Source: Mycolicibacterium sp.
Lineage (GTDB): Bacteria; Actinomycetota; Actinomycetes; Mycobacteriales; Mycobacteriaceae
Assembly (NCBI GenBank): GCA_020637165.1
Contig: JACJWN010000004.1
Location: 186,001 to 250,000, forward strand
Reading direction: 5' to 3'
DNA length: 64,000 nt
The number at the start of each line of letters is the position of its first letter. Within the stretch, counting starts at the first letter, position 1. The position numbers and the translations under genes are program-made. Positions 18,711 through 28,353 of this stretch are shown here, piece after piece. The notes under the pieces are model-generated. The model ran no database searches. It saw only the letters and a program-made list of their open reading frames with translations, and had not been told where the DNA came from.

Positions 18711-19754
18711 ATGCGTTTCAATCCCCCGCCGAATTGGCCAGTCGAGCCGGAATGGACTCCCCCACCCGGGTGGCAACCACCAGCGGAGTGGGGCGACCCG
18801 CCCTATGGCTGGCAGTTCTGGCTACCGACCGATGCCGGGCATCATGTGCCCGACACAGACAACAGCCTGCATCCCCCCGTACCGACCGTGGTGCCCGCCG
18901 AGGAACGCACCTCCCCAGAGACGAGTGACGCCCCCGAGACCAATGGCACCTCGGAGACGAACGACGCCGTGGAGGCGAAGGAAGAACCCATACGCAAAAA
19001 GGGCATGTGGGCGAGAGCTCTGGAACATCCGACCTGGACGACCTTGGGTGCACTCGTCGGAATAATCGGGCTGGTGCTATCGGTGGTCCAGCTTGTCCAA
19101 GCGATGCAAACCCCGCCGGCAGACCTCGAAGTCGCTGCCCTCTCGATCGACGGCCAGCAGTCAGCGCGCGGAACTGTAACCGGCGCCGGCACCGAAACAA
19201 CGCGCTCGATCGCGCTGACCCCCATCGAGCTCACCTTGCAGAACAAGGGCAACAAACCGTCACTGATCACCCGGATCGACGCCGACATCGTCTATTTCCA
19301 GCAACTCACCGACTGCACCGGTGAGGCGTCCACGCCGAATGCCCTCGCCGTGAAGTATCAGCTGGCGATCCCGATGAACGGTGCAGAACCTGCCGAGAAG
19401 CACCTTTCCAGCGAGGTCCGTTTCGAGGTGAAAGGTGGTGCCGCCGACCGGATGGTGCTGAGTCTAGGACCACAGACTCAACCGGCGTTCGAGACCAGAC
19501 CGATGGTGATGTCCGCGAAGATCAAATTGATCCATGACGGAGACGAGGTGCTGGAAATTGGGACCGTTTCCCTCGTAACCACGGTCGGCGCCGCCGATGC
19601 TCAGATCGACACCGCTCGGTGGTCATCGCTGCCGACCGCAGGGGCATGCGCGGCACAGAATCTCGAATACCTCGACAAGATGGTTGCTATTCAGGCGACG
19701 CGGTCACGCCTTCTGGACAACCTGCGATCCGCCTATCAGCAAGTGGCTCGGTGA
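18711..19754 (+). CDS. Membrane-anchored protein of unknown function, paralogue 3 of 3
   Basis: 347 residues; GGAGGA before the ATG supports this start. The N-terminus is a Trp/Pro-rich cytoplasmic segment (PNWPVEPEWTPPPGW and GWQFWLP), then a Glu/Thr-rich linker. The motif ALEHPTWTTLGALVG leads into one membrane helix (about residues 108-130). The external domain matches the other two paralogues: PIELTLQNKGNKPSLITRI and a Cys in LTDCTGEA, with two more Cys later. WxxPPGW segments of this kind are common on actinobacterial membrane proteins. No enzyme motif is visible; binding or sensing is only a guess. Confidence 0.75.
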   Translation: MRFNPPPNWPVEPEWTPPPGWQPPAEWGDPPYGWQFWLPTDAGHHVPDTDNSLHPPVPTVVPAEERTSPETSDAPETNGTSETNDAVEAKEEPIRKKGMWARALEHPTWTTLGALVGIIGLVLSVVQLVQAMQTPPADLEVAALSIDGQQSARGTVTGAGTETTRSIALTPIELTLQNKGNKPSLITRIDADIVYFQQLTDCTGEASTPNALAVKYQLAIPMNGAEPAEKHLSSEVRFEVKGGAADRMVLSLGPQTQPAFETRPMVMSAKIKLIHDGDEVLEIGTVSLVTTVGAADAQIDTARWSSLPTAGACAAQNLEYLDKMVAIQATRSRLLDNLRSAYQQVAR

Positions 19755-19868
19755 TCCGCCACTCCTGTTACGAACCAACGAGATTCGAAACGCAGAGCAC
19801 TCTACGAACCGCGCCGGCAGAAGGATAGCGGTAGATGCGCTTTCGGCCTTGACGGTGCCGCAAGAGCG

Positions 19869-21527
19869 TCACCTGCGGGGGGTGACGGTCACCGTGTGCT
19901 GGGCGGTGAGGTCGGGTCGGCCATCTTGGTGGACGATAACCGTAACGGTGTAAACACCTGGGCTGTGGACATCTATTGCCGTACCCGGGTTGTAGGAGTC
20001 GCAACCGAGCTTTTCTTTCGTCTCGTCGGTTCCTGGGCCTTCGATCAGTACCGTCGATTTGCACCCGGATCTGACCTGGTTTTCGCCTGCAAAGGACTTC
20101 CAGTAAACAAAGAACTTTTTTCCGCCCGTGACATCGGCCTCATAGGTGTCACCTTCGACGCGGTCATAGGCCCAGGTGGTCACATCAATCCTGTCGATCC
20201 CCGGACCAGGCCCGCCGTCGGCCGCATCCGCGGTCGACGACGTGGCGGTGGGGTGATCGGATCGCACGGTGATGATCTGGGTGTTCTCTCCGGTGAATTC
20301 GCCGACGAACCCCCGCAGAGTTGCGGCAAGCTGGGCCGCTAGACCGGGGCCCATGGACAACACAGCACCGAGGCTTTTCGCCGCGATGGTGGCCGGCGCG
20401 GGAACGCCGCCTCCGGGCAGGTGGCTGCTCGTCGAGGTCACACAACTGATCAGTGCCTGAGTGTCCGCGCCGAGGTCGACGTCGCTCGGGGGTCCGGGGT
20501 CGGTGATGCGGCTGAGGTCAAGGGGTTTGACGCAGTCCACCATGCCGGGAATGTCGAGCAGGAGCGCGCCGGGGTATAGGGCTTTGAAACCGAGCATCAA
20601 TCCGTTTAGCAGGCTTACCCCTGGATCGGCGCGCAACATCACCGCCTGGGGAGGGGTCGCCTTTGCGAAACGCAGATGGGTGGTGGCGCCGGGAAGCAGG
20701 ATGGTGCCGTCTCCGATGACTCCGGCGAAGATGGTGTGATAGGCCGTTTGGTTCATCGCGTATCCGAAGTCAGGTGTGATGTCCACGCCCATGTCGGTCG
20801 TGGGAGGCGTTGAGCGCACAACCCACCCTTTGGGAGAGTTGGAGGCCAGGTCCACACTGATCTCTCCCACACCGGACAAGCACGGCCATGCGGCCGGCAC
20901 AGTGGGCGGGTCCAGTCTGTAGGTGGTGTCGCCGACCGTCAGCGGGGTGTCCACGCAGGCGGGTCTGGCTGATGCCAACCCGAGGTATCCGTTGAGGGCA
21001 TCACTGAAGGTGCGCCCCAGAGCACCGAAGTCGATAACGATCGGAAAGAAGCTACTCAAGTGCGAGGTTTGAGCGGTCAGTGTGTTGGTGGCCGGATCCC
21101 ACCTCGATCGCAACACCTCTGGCTGAGGGGATCCCGAGCTGACCGCGACGACCGCGGGCACCAATGACTCGCTCGTTCGGGGTGCGGTCCTGCCAGTGAA
21201 ATCGAACCTCAGCATCACAGGCTCGGTGGGCTGTCCACCGTCAGGCAACGTCACCGACACCGCGGGCCCGGCGGAGTTGAGGAATCCGGGTAACGGCACA
21301 GTGGGATCGCCTGTGGGCGCCGCCGAAATACCCTGCGCACCTGTGACAGTCAGCTCATACCCTGTGGTATCGGTAGAGACTTTCCGCATGGATGAGGGCG
21401 CGGACGACTGCTCCGATGATGGCGCCGCCGTGTTGGAATGGTGGGTCGGCGAGGAACAACCCGCTATGCTCACCACCGCAGCCAGAACACCACAGCAAAG
21501 CATCCGAGACGATGTTGGCACCGGCAT
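19869..21527 (-). CDS. Putative lipoprotein of unknown function
   Basis: 552 residues from the ATG at 21527, which follows GGGAAGAGG at good spacing; the longer reading frame to 21668 is less likely. The N-terminus is a lipoprotein signal: short basic segment, hydrophobic stretch, and lipobox SIAGC with Cys at residue 24. The mature protein begins Ser/Thr/Pro-rich and is largely beta-rich, with six or more Cys and motifs such as CVDTPLTVGDTTYRLDPP. The last 80 residues (HSPGVYTVTVIVHQDGRPD) look like a PKD/Ig-like domain. I do not recognise the family. It lies convergent to the paralogue at 18711, 114 bases away. Confidence 0.7.
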   Translation of the reverse strand: MPVPTSSRMLCCGVLAAVVSIAGCSSPTHHSNTAAPSSEQSSAPSSMRKVSTDTTGYELTVTGAQGISAAPTGDPTVPLPGFLNSAGPAVSVTLPDGGQPTEPVMLRFDFTGRTAPRTSESLVPAVVAVSSGSPQPEVLRSRWDPATNTLTAQTSHLSSFFPIVIDFGALGRTFSDALNGYLGLASARPACVDTPLTVGDTTYRLDPPTVPAAWPCLSGVGEISVDLASNSPKGWVVRSTPPTTDMGVDITPDFGYAMNQTAYHTIFAGVIGDGTILLPGATTHLRFAKATPPQAVMLRADPGVSLLNGLMLGFKALYPGALLLDIPGMVDCVKPLDLSRITDPGPPSDVDLGADTQALISCVTSTSSHLPGGGVPAPATIAAKSLGAVLSMGPGLAAQLAATLRGFVGEFTGENTQIITVRSDHPTATSSTADAADGGPGPGIDRIDVTTWAYDRVEGDTYEADVTGGKKFFVYWKSFAGENQVRSGCKSTVLIEGPGTDETKEKLGCDSYNPGTAIDVHSPGVYTVTVIVHQDGRPDLTAQHTVTVTPRR

Positions 21528-21698
21528 ATGCCTCTTCCCTTCCCGCAGATCAGAGATCGGAAGATCCCAGATGTTTGGCGCTGTAGTCAGTTTGCCGCTG
21601 TTCGGCACCTGAGGCAGGGATTCCCGCGCACCGGGGCTGCATCCAGAGTGCAGGCCATCGTCTAACAAGCTTCGACGACGACCCGGACGGGGAAAGGC

Positions 21699-21894
21699 AT
21701 GGCGGGTTGCTATATCCGCAAGAGCAACAATGCGGGCCCTTTCCGATTCAACCTGAGAAAGCCAGGGCTAGGCGTGACCGCCGAGATGCCCGGCTTCCGA
21801 GGTCGGTACCGGACCGCCAGGCAACTACGTGCACCCGGCCCGCAACGGCATCTACTACCGGCCACCGATTGTGTTTGGGACGCGTTTCGAGTAG
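21699..21894 (+). pseudogene. DUF4236-like small gene, frameshifted
   Basis: The first part (MAGCYIRKSNNAGPFRFNLRK then PGLGVTAEMPGFRG) resembles the start of DUF4236 proteins. The expected continuation, VGTGPPGNYVHPARNGIYYR, is present in another frame from about 21801 and ends at the stop 21892-21894. One lost base or two extra near 21798-21803 explain the break. Function of the family is unknown. It sits between the lipoprotein and the IS21 element. Decay or sequencing error are both possible. Confidence 0.55.
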
Positions 21895-21967
21895 CGCGGT
21901 TCTGATGATCGGGTAGCGGTCGGACGGGTATCGGGTAGCGGTGAGCCCCGTCCGACCGCTGGGCCGG

Positions 21968-22723
21968 CTACGTCGTTGTGGCGAGGTGTCGTCTCATGTT
22001 GGGTCCGTTGAGAGCGATGATTTCTGCGGCGCCGACGATGCGGTTGAGGATTGATTCGGCGATGACCGCGTCTTGTAGCGACTTGTACCAGTCGGGCGGA
22101 TCGAACTGAGAGGTCACCAGGGTCGAACCGCGTCCTTCGCGGGCGGCCAGGATGTTGAGCAGTTCGGCCGCGGTTTGTGGAGTCACTGGGGTGGTCAGGA
22201 AATCGTCGAGGACCAGCAGGTCGCAGTTATGCAGGTCGGCCAGGAAGTCCAGGCGTTTCTGCGAGGTGGGGTCCAGCACTGCCAGCCGGTTGGCCAGGTC
22301 GTCGAGTCGGAAGATCCTCGCGGTGTAGTACTTGCGGCATGCGGCGTTGAGCAGCGCCTGTGCGAGGTAGGTCTTGCCGACGCTGGATTGACCGAGGATG
22401 ACCAGGTTGCGGGTCTGATCGATCCATTGACAGCTACTCAGTCGTGCGATTAGCTCGCGGTTGAGGTTGCGGTCAGCCAGGTAGCGGATCTCTTCTACGC
22501 AGGCGTCAGGGTTTGGCGATCTGGAGGCCTTGAGTAGTTTCTGGGTCCGGCGTTCTGATCTGGCCGTGATCTCTTTGTCCAGGGCGTGGAAGATCTTCTG
22601 GGAGAACGTCCATTCGTCGCAGGCGGGATCGTTGGCCAGCTCGATGACGGTTTGTCCGAACGCGGTCATCCGCAGTTGGGTGAACAGCGGCATGTCGGCG
22701 TCGGTGAGGTGGCGCTGCGTCAC
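21968..22723 (-). CDS. istB: IS21 transposition helper ATPase IstB
   Basis: 251 residues, the usual size. AAA+ motifs are clear: Walker A GQSSVGKT in NLVILGQSSVGKTYLAQAL, Walker B DLLVLDDFL, and sensor region STLVTSQF. IstB remodels target DNA and activates IstA. The start overlaps the istA stop (ATGA), so the two are translationally coupled. Intact. Confidence 0.95.
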   Translation of the reverse strand: MTQRHLTDADMPLFTQLRMTAFGQTVIELANDPACDEWTFSQKIFHALDKEITARSERRTQKLLKASRSPNPDACVEEIRYLADRNLNRELIARLSSCQWIDQTRNLVILGQSSVGKTYLAQALLNAACRKYYTARIFRLDDLANRLAVLDPTSQKRLDFLADLHNCDLLVLDDFLTTPVTPQTAAELLNILAAREGRGSTLVTSQFDPPDWYKSLQDAVIAESILNRIVGAAEIIALNGPNMRRHLATTT

Positions 22724-24360
22724 GGCCGTGCCCCCTCATCGGAGGTGCTGGAGTTGGCGGTGAGGGCGGCGAGGCTGAACTGGTCGGCCCCGGCCAGATG
22801 CGCCCCGGTGGTGTCTCGGCGCCCCGGCGGCGGGTCCACCGGCCTGGCTGACGGCGCCGCGGTCGTGGTGGGTCGGGCAGCGGCCTGGGTCCGCAGCGCC
22901 GCGAGGTGCTGCTTGACGGCGGTGTAGCTGATCGCCCGAGGTGAGGTTTCGTCGATCAGCTGTGCGCAGGCACGCTCGAGCAGCGCCTTGTTGTCGCCCT
23001 TTGCCAGGGCGAGGATGTTCTGGCATGACCGATAGCCTTGGGCTTCGATGTGCTGGCGGTCGAGCACATTGCAGATCGCGGTGACGGTGTTCGGGCCGAC
23101 TTTGTGGGCTTGGCGGACGAAGTACGCTCGCGACCACAGGTCTGAGGACTGCAGGTGCGCGGCGGGCACGTGGTCGGGATCGGTGACAAAGCTGTGCCGT
23201 CGCTCGGAGACGGTGTGGCAGGCGATGACCTCGCCGGCGCACATGATCGTCAGCGAATCTCCGGCGATCTTGACATCGACGTGTTGGCCGGCGAAGGCGT
23301 GCGGGACTGAGTATTTCACCGGGGCGATCTCGATGTGGTAATCCCGGTTGACCTTGGATTTCTTCCACGTCACCGGCTGCCATCGCGTCTCGGGCAGCAC
23401 GATCAGCTCCGACTTCTCATGCTCGGCGAACAGCTGCCGCCGGCTGATCTGTTGGCCCCGAAACGGGGTCCGGTCATTGATCGCCTCGACCGCGACGGCG
23501 ATTGCTTCGTTGAGGTCGGCGAGGCTGGCGAAGCGGCGCTCGGCCAGCCTGCCGATCACCCAGTTCGTCACGATCTTCACCCCGGCCTCGACATGACCCT
23601 TGTCCCGGGGCCGGACCGGTCTGGTCGGGACGGCGGCGGTGTGGTGGTACTCCAGGAAGTCCCGGTAGTCGCGGTTGACGTCGCGGGCCCGGTCGCCGCG
23701 GCTGATCTGATTCGACGCCGTGGAGGCGTTATCGGGGATGACGACCTGGCTCACCCCGCCGAAATACTCGAAGGCCTGACGGTGGGCATCAAGCCAGTTC
23801 GGGGTCTTCTCGTCGAGGCATCCGCAGGCGAAGACCATCCCCGAATACGGCAGCGAGGCCACGAACACCGACACCCGGGTCTTGGTGCCGGTGACGGGGT
23901 CGAAGATCGCCATCGCCGTGCCCGCCCAGTCGACCTGCATCGTGTGCCCGGGCACATGAGTGATCCGCATCGTCAACTCGTTGACCTCGACGTACTCGCC
24001 GACGATCTGGCAGAACCGCTGATAGCTGTAGTGCCGCTGCCCCGGCGAGCCTTCGGATTCCAGATAATTGGCCCACAACACCCGCAGCGGCAACTTCTTC
24101 TTGCCTGAGCGCTTCGTGACGGTCGCGGCGACGTCGAAGCCGATGAACTCCCCCGAGCACCGCTTGCGCCCATCGGTGAACAACCCGTCGATTTCCTCAG
24201 CCCCCAGGGCGTCGATCTGAGTCGTGACAGTCCACCCGTGGTCGTGGCAGACCTTCTTCGCCTTGGCGATCGTGCGATGTGAGCACCCCGCGATCGCCTC
24301 GATGTCCCGGTAGGACCTGTTCTGCAGCAGAAGCGACATCACCAATCGGTAATCAGTCAC
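22720..24360 (-). CDS. istA: IS21-family transposase IstA
   Basis: 546 residues. The N-terminus has a helix-turn-helix (SYRDIEAIAGCSHRTIAKAK). The integrase core follows, with Asp in MQVDWAGTAMAIF, Asp in VVIPDNAST and Glu in DKGHVEAGVKIV forming the DDE triad. A C-terminal beta-barrel region (PVKYSVPHAFAGQHVDVKI) and a proline-rich tail complete it. No lesion is visible, so the element may be active. Confidence 0.95.
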   Translation of the reverse strand: MTDYRLVMSLLLQNRSYRDIEAIAGCSHRTIAKAKKVCHDHGWTVTTQIDALGAEEIDGLFTDGRKRCSGEFIGFDVAATVTKRSGKKKLPLRVLWANYLESEGSPGQRHYSYQRFCQIVGEYVEVNELTMRITHVPGHTMQVDWAGTAMAIFDPVTGTKTRVSVFVASLPYSGMVFACGCLDEKTPNWLDAHRQAFEYFGGVSQVVIPDNASTASNQISRGDRARDVNRDYRDFLEYHHTAAVPTRPVRPRDKGHVEAGVKIVTNWVIGRLAERRFASLADLNEAIAVAVEAINDRTPFRGQQISRRQLFAEHEKSELIVLPETRWQPVTWKKSKVNRDYHIEIAPVKYSVPHAFAGQHVDVKIAGDSLTIMCAGEVIACHTVSERRHSFVTDPDHVPAAHLQSSDLWSRAYFVRQAHKVGPNTVTAICNVLDRQHIEAQGYRSCQNILALAKGDNKALLERACAQLIDETSPRAISYTAVKQHLAALRTQAAARPTTTAAPSARPVDPPPGRRDTTGAHLAGADQFSLAALTANSSTSDEGARP

Positions 24361-24770
24361 CCATGTCTCCTGTTCTGTTTCACCCGCAGCCCGATTGCCA
24401 CGCGCGAAACCGAGACGAACACACAGGAACCGGCACTGCTACCCGATGCCCATACTCGCGCTACCCGATCGGCAGAACCCCGCTACCCGAAGGACGTCCC
24501 TAACACGATTGCCCGTTGCAGATCGTCCCACCTGATTCCACATACCGCTCGAAGGGCATTGCTCGACCACAGGTTACTTACCGACATCAGTCGGAATTCC
24601 TGCCGAAATACGAACCTGGCCCGGGCTGCATCGCCCGCCATAAATGCCCTTATGGGACTTAACTTAGGTCACCACTTTGCCCAAAACCGACGGTCGTACC
24701 TGACATCTCACCACTCATCCAGGAGGGTGAGAGGCGGGCAGGGTCTAGCGCTGGGGTTGTCGTCGGTGAT

Positions 24771-25544
24771 TCATCCCGGGGTGAGGGCGAGGGTGAAGAT
24801 GGCGGCCACTACCGCGATGGCGAGGGCATCTCGCCATCCGGGTCGGGCTGGGTGGGCGCAGATGCGGCCGGTGCCGCCGCGGGCGGTGATGGCATCACCC
24901 ATTTCGGTGGCCCGCCGCAGTGCGACAACCATGGCGGCGGTGCACAGTTCGACGGTTTCGGCGCGGCGGGAGGTTTTGTCGGGTTGGGGTGGCTGCAGGC
25001 GTCGGGCTGCGGCGAGCAGCCGGAATTCCTCGGCCAGCATCGGAAAGATCCGAAACGCCAGGGAGGTGATGACCGCCCAGTCGTCGACGGGCAGGCCCAG
25101 GATGCGCAACGGGCGACACAGCGTCGCAACGGCGGGGGCGATGTCGGCGACGTGGGTGGTCCAGGAGACCACGACACCGAGGCTGATGAGGGCTAGCCCG
25201 AGGCTTGACACTCGCAGGAAGTCCAGGAAACCACCCACGCCGATCGTGACGGGGCCCAGGTGCAGTTCGGGGGCGCCGCCGTTGGCGATGGTGAACACAC
25301 TGCCGACCACGATGATGACCCACAGCCATCGCGGTATCGAGGGGATGCAGGTGTGGGAGATACCGGCCAGCGCCGCGGTGATCCCCACCAGCAGTGCGGT
25401 GGCCCCGATCGCCGGCCATGACGGCGTGAGGGTCAGCAGGATCGAGATCACCAGCATGACAACGAGTTTGGTGCCGGCCCACAGGTCGTGGATCGGTGAG
25501 GGGCCCGGGACGGGCCGCATCAGCATCAGCGGGCGGCGGCTCAC
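24771..25544 (-). CDS. ecfT: ECF transporter transmembrane component EcfT (CbiQ family)
   Basis: 257 residues from the GTG at 25544, which overlaps the TGA of the upstream gene (GTGA); an ATG at 25607 would add 21 residues and overlap more. About five hydrophobic helices are seen, and the coupling-helix motif AARRLQPP plus the related ALRRATEMGDAITARGG segment, which contact the ATPases. EcfT joins the substrate-binding S component to the ATPases in vitamin or metal uptake. With the next gene it resembles M. tuberculosis Rv2325c-Rv2326c. The substrate cannot be read from the sequence. Confidence 0.88.
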   Translation of the reverse strand: MSRRPLMLMRPVPGPSPIHDLWAGTKLVVMLVISILLTLTPSWPAIGATALLVGITAALAGISHTCIPSIPRWLWVIIVVGSVFTIANGGAPELHLGPVTIGVGGFLDFLRVSSLGLALISLGVVVSWTTHVADIAPAVATLCRPLRILGLPVDDWAVITSLAFRIFPMLAEEFRLLAAARRLQPPQPDKTSRRAETVELCTAAMVVALRRATEMGDAITARGGTGRICAHPARPGWRDALAIAVVAAIFTLALTPG

Positions 25545-27595
25545 GGCTGAAGGCTCGTCTCGATGTCCACCAGTGTTCCGTGTTCCAGGCGCAGGGTCCG
25601 CGGGCACAGCGAGGACAAGCTGGTGGTGTCATGGGAGATGACGACCAGGGTTTGGCCACGGCGGCGGATGTCGGTCAGCAAGGCGATGAGGTCCAGTTGC
25701 GCGTCGGTGTCCAGACCCGCGAGGGGCTCATCGAGGATCAGCAACCGCGGTCGGTGGGCCAGCAGCCCGGCCAGGGCGACGCGGCGCAGTTGGCCGCCGC
25801 TGAGCCGGTCGATGAGCACGCCGGCGATCTCGGCCCCCAGACCGACCGAGGCCAAGGCCCCGACAATGCGGTCGGTGTCGGTGGCCGAGATCCCCGCCAG
25901 CGCGGCGACCGCTGCGCCGGCATTTCCGCGCAGCAACTGCAGTCGGGCGGATTGGAAACACACCGCGACGGCCCCGACCTGTCGATCAACGGGGCGCCCG
26001 TCGAGCAGACAGTGCCCGGTCGTCGGGGTGAGCAGGCCGGCCATGATCCAGGCCAGCGTGGATTTGCCTGAACCGTTGCCGCCGCACAGCAACACCCCGT
26101 CACCGGACTGAAGGCCGAAGGACACCTCACGCAACACGGGCTGCGACCACGGCGTGCCCGCGGCGTAGTCGAACGACACATTGCGCACCTCGAGCACCAT
26201 TTCCCGACTGGCTGATTCGGCAGACGAAGGCTGGGTGGGGGCTGGGCGGGTCGGGGCCGAACGGGCCGGGGTGCGTGGGCCGGTGGTCGTGGCCGCGCCG
26301 ATCGGTATCGCGCGGTCGGCGGCCGCGGCCTCCTCGGGGTAGTGGGTGATGTGCACCAACCCGACCCGGTGCTGGGCGGTCAGCCCATCGAGCACCTCAA
26401 GGAGAGTCGTGCGTCCGGGTGGGTCGACCATGGTGGTGACTTCGTCGGCGACCAGCAACGCCGGATCGCGGGCCAGTGCAGCGGCGATCGCCAGACGTTG
26501 GGACTCCCCACCGGATAACCCGGCGGTGTCGCGATCGGCCATCCCAGCCAAGCCCACCTCGGCGAGCAGGCCGTCGGTGTCGACCTGCCGGTCCGGTGGT
26601 AGCCCCCACACGAGGTCGTCGCCGACTCGCAACCCGAGCACCTGGCTGTCGGGGTGCTGCAGCACCAGAGCGGTCCCCGCGACCTGACCCAACCCCACCC
26701 CGGCCGGGCGTTCGATGGTGCCGGTGGTCGGGGCCACCCCGGCCAGGATCCGCATCAGGGTGGACTTGCCCGCACCATTAGGTCCGGTGATCGCCACATG
26801 CTCACCCGCAGCGACTCGCATGGACACCCCCGCCAGCGCGTCCCGGTCAGCGCCTGGGTAGCGGTACCCGACATCGGTCAGGGTAATCGGCAGCGGACCC
26901 GGCGGGCGACCGTCACCGGTGATCGGCAACAACCCCGGCGAGGACAAATCCGACGCCGCCTCCAGGCGGCGCAAGACGGGGGTCAATACCCGCCACCCGA
27001 ACGAGGTGCCGCAGACCACGATCAGCCACACCCCCACCCCAATCAGCCACGGCCAGTGCACGATTCCCGTGTGCACCACCCGCTCGAAGCCGACGCCGGC
27101 ATCGGCCAGCCCCGGCACACCCTTCAACAGGGCGGCGATCCCGCCGGCGTTGGCGGCCACCGCACCCAGCACCACTTCCCGAAGACCGGTCAGCGCCCCG
27201 AACGCGACCACGCACAGCGGCGACACTGTCACTCCCCACACCGCCGCGACAAAGAGCATGGTCGGGGCGCCGCGGCCGTGTCGTTTGACCTCACCGGCGA
27301 TGGCCCCCATGTAGGCGCACGTCACCACCGACACCAGGCCACCGAACCCCGCCATCAGGAAGCCGATCAGACCCGCGGCCACGAACGCCCCGAACCCCAC
27401 CCGCAGCCGGAACCGGTAACACAGCACCCCCATCGGGACCGCCCCCAGCCACGCGAACACCACCGCGCCGGGCACCACAATCGACACCACCGCGATCGCC
27501 CCCATCAAGGCAGCCGTCATCGCCGCCTGAGCCAATTCCGAAGGCGCCAGGCGAGCCGATCGTCCCGCCTGGGCGTCACTCGGCCCATCAGTCAT
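25541..27595 (-). CDS. Fused ECF transporter protein: membrane domain plus two ATPase domains
   Basis: 684 residues. The first 210 contain six or so membrane helices (for example AALMGAIAVVSIVVPGAVVF), probably an S-component-like domain. Two ABC ATPase domains follow: the first with Walker A GPNGAGKST (about residue 270) and signature LSGGESQ, the second with Walker A GGNGSGKST (about 503) and signature LSGGQLRR; both have Walker B (LLVADE, LLILDE). The layout is that of Rv2326c. Together with EcfT this would form a complete importer from two genes. No riboswitch was recognised upstream. Confidence 0.88.
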   Translation of the reverse strand: MTDGPSDAQAGRSARLAPSELAQAAMTAALMGAIAVVSIVVPGAVVFAWLGAVPMGVLCYRFRLRVGFGAFVAAGLIGFLMAGFGGLVSVVTCAYMGAIAGEVKRHGRGAPTMLFVAAVWGVTVSPLCVVAFGALTGLREVVLGAVAANAGGIAALLKGVPGLADAGVGFERVVHTGIVHWPWLIGVGVWLIVVCGTSFGWRVLTPVLRRLEAASDLSSPGLLPITGDGRPPGPLPITLTDVGYRYPGADRDALAGVSMRVAAGEHVAITGPNGAGKSTLMRILAGVAPTTGTIERPAGVGLGQVAGTALVLQHPDSQVLGLRVGDDLVWGLPPDRQVDTDGLLAEVGLAGMADRDTAGLSGGESQRLAIAAALARDPALLVADEVTTMVDPPGRTTLLEVLDGLTAQHRVGLVHITHYPEEAAAADRAIPIGAATTTGPRTPARSAPTRPAPTQPSSAESASREMVLEVRNVSFDYAAGTPWSQPVLREVSFGLQSGDGVLLCGGNGSGKSTLAWIMAGLLTPTTGHCLLDGRPVDRQVGAVAVCFQSARLQLLRGNAGAAVAALAGISATDTDRIVGALASVGLGAEIAGVLIDRLSGGQLRRVALAGLLAHRPRLLILDEPLAGLDTDAQLDLIALLTDIRRRGQTLVVISHDTTSLSSLCPRTLRLEHGTLVDIETSLQP

Positions 27596-28005
27596 CGCGC
27601 TGCCAGTTACCCATCTCGCAGCGAATTACAGCACGAGCCCGCCGACGGCTTACTGACCCCTCAGGGCCAAAGAAACTGCTGGCGCGAGCGCTATGCCATT
27701 GTGTTCGCACCCGCCCCAGCGTTGGGTAGATTCGCATCCGCGGCGTCACGGGAGTGCGCACGGAAGCATTTGCCGGAAAGGCCACGGTGGACACCAGGGG
27801 CCGGGTCGGTGGCCACCGAGTCGGGCCGCTCGACGCCAAACTCACAATTGATACCACTAGTCACACCAATCAGCGTGGTGTGCTCCAGCCCTCTGCTGAT
27901 GCGCGGTGAATCTCTGGGAAAAACATCGTTATGGGTGCCGCCAGCCTGCGAAGCTGTTCGAAGCGGGTTCCATAAGCCGGTGAAGCCAAACCGTGAGGGG
28001 AAGTC
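27596..28005. other. Intergenic region, no gene seen
   Basis: The 410 bases between the divergent transporter operon and the secreted protein at 28006 must hold both promoters. No convincing small gene, riboswitch box or repeat was found; open frames here lack codon bias and start signals. Confidence 0.5.
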
Positions 28006-28353
28006 ATGACAATCGCCAACGCAGTGAAGCGCGGCAGTCGGGTTGTTCTGGCGGCCGGGGTCGTCGCCTCGGCGGGCCTGATCTTCCCTCCATTCGCCGG
28101 AGCCGATCCCGACCCGCACATCCCCGACGGAGCCGCGGGATGGTGCCTGGGTGGCCAGCGCGCAGACTCTGGGGGACAGACCCACTGCCTGGGAGAACCC
28201 TTCCCGGACGGGACCTTCTACGTACAGACTCAGGCCCACACCGCGGGCAACCCCTTCGGCCCCGCTGTCTGGGGGTCCGGCATCCACTGCGAACAGTGGA
28301 TCAAGGGAACAAATTCAACGATGGGCGCGTCCGGAGGTTGCGGAGGGGGCTAA
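28006..28353 (+). CDS. Small secreted Cys-containing protein
   Basis: 115 residues; GAGGGGAAG precedes the ATG. A typical signal peptide (basic N-terminus, VVLAAGVVASAGLIF) ends in AGA before DPDPHIPDG. The mature protein has about 82 residues and four Cys (GWCLGG, THCLGE, IHCEQW, GGCGGG), which could form two disulfides. It resembles the many small secreted mycobacterial proteins beginning ADPDP. Function unknown. Confidence 0.8.
   Translation: MTIANAVKRGSRVVLAAGVVASAGLIFPPFAGADPDPHIPDGAAGWCLGGQRADSGGQTHCLGEPFPDGTFYVQTQAHTAGNPFGPAVWGSGIHCEQWIKGTNSTMGASGGCGGG

Larger units (their letters stand above)
21903..24505 (-). mobile_element. IS21-family insertion sequence
   Basis: Encodes istA and istB on the minus strand. 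Both ends carry repeated copies of CGGGTAGCG in inverted orientation (about 21911 and 21933 at the left; about 24445-24491 at the right), the multiple transposase-binding repeats typical of IS21 ends. Exact termini are uncertain by about 15 bases. Confidence 0.75.

Noticed and set aside
27691..28287. 198-residue minus-strand frame over the intergenic region and the small secreted gene
   Set aside because: No ribosome site, no recognisable protein, and it overlaps a well-supported secreted protein on the plus strand.
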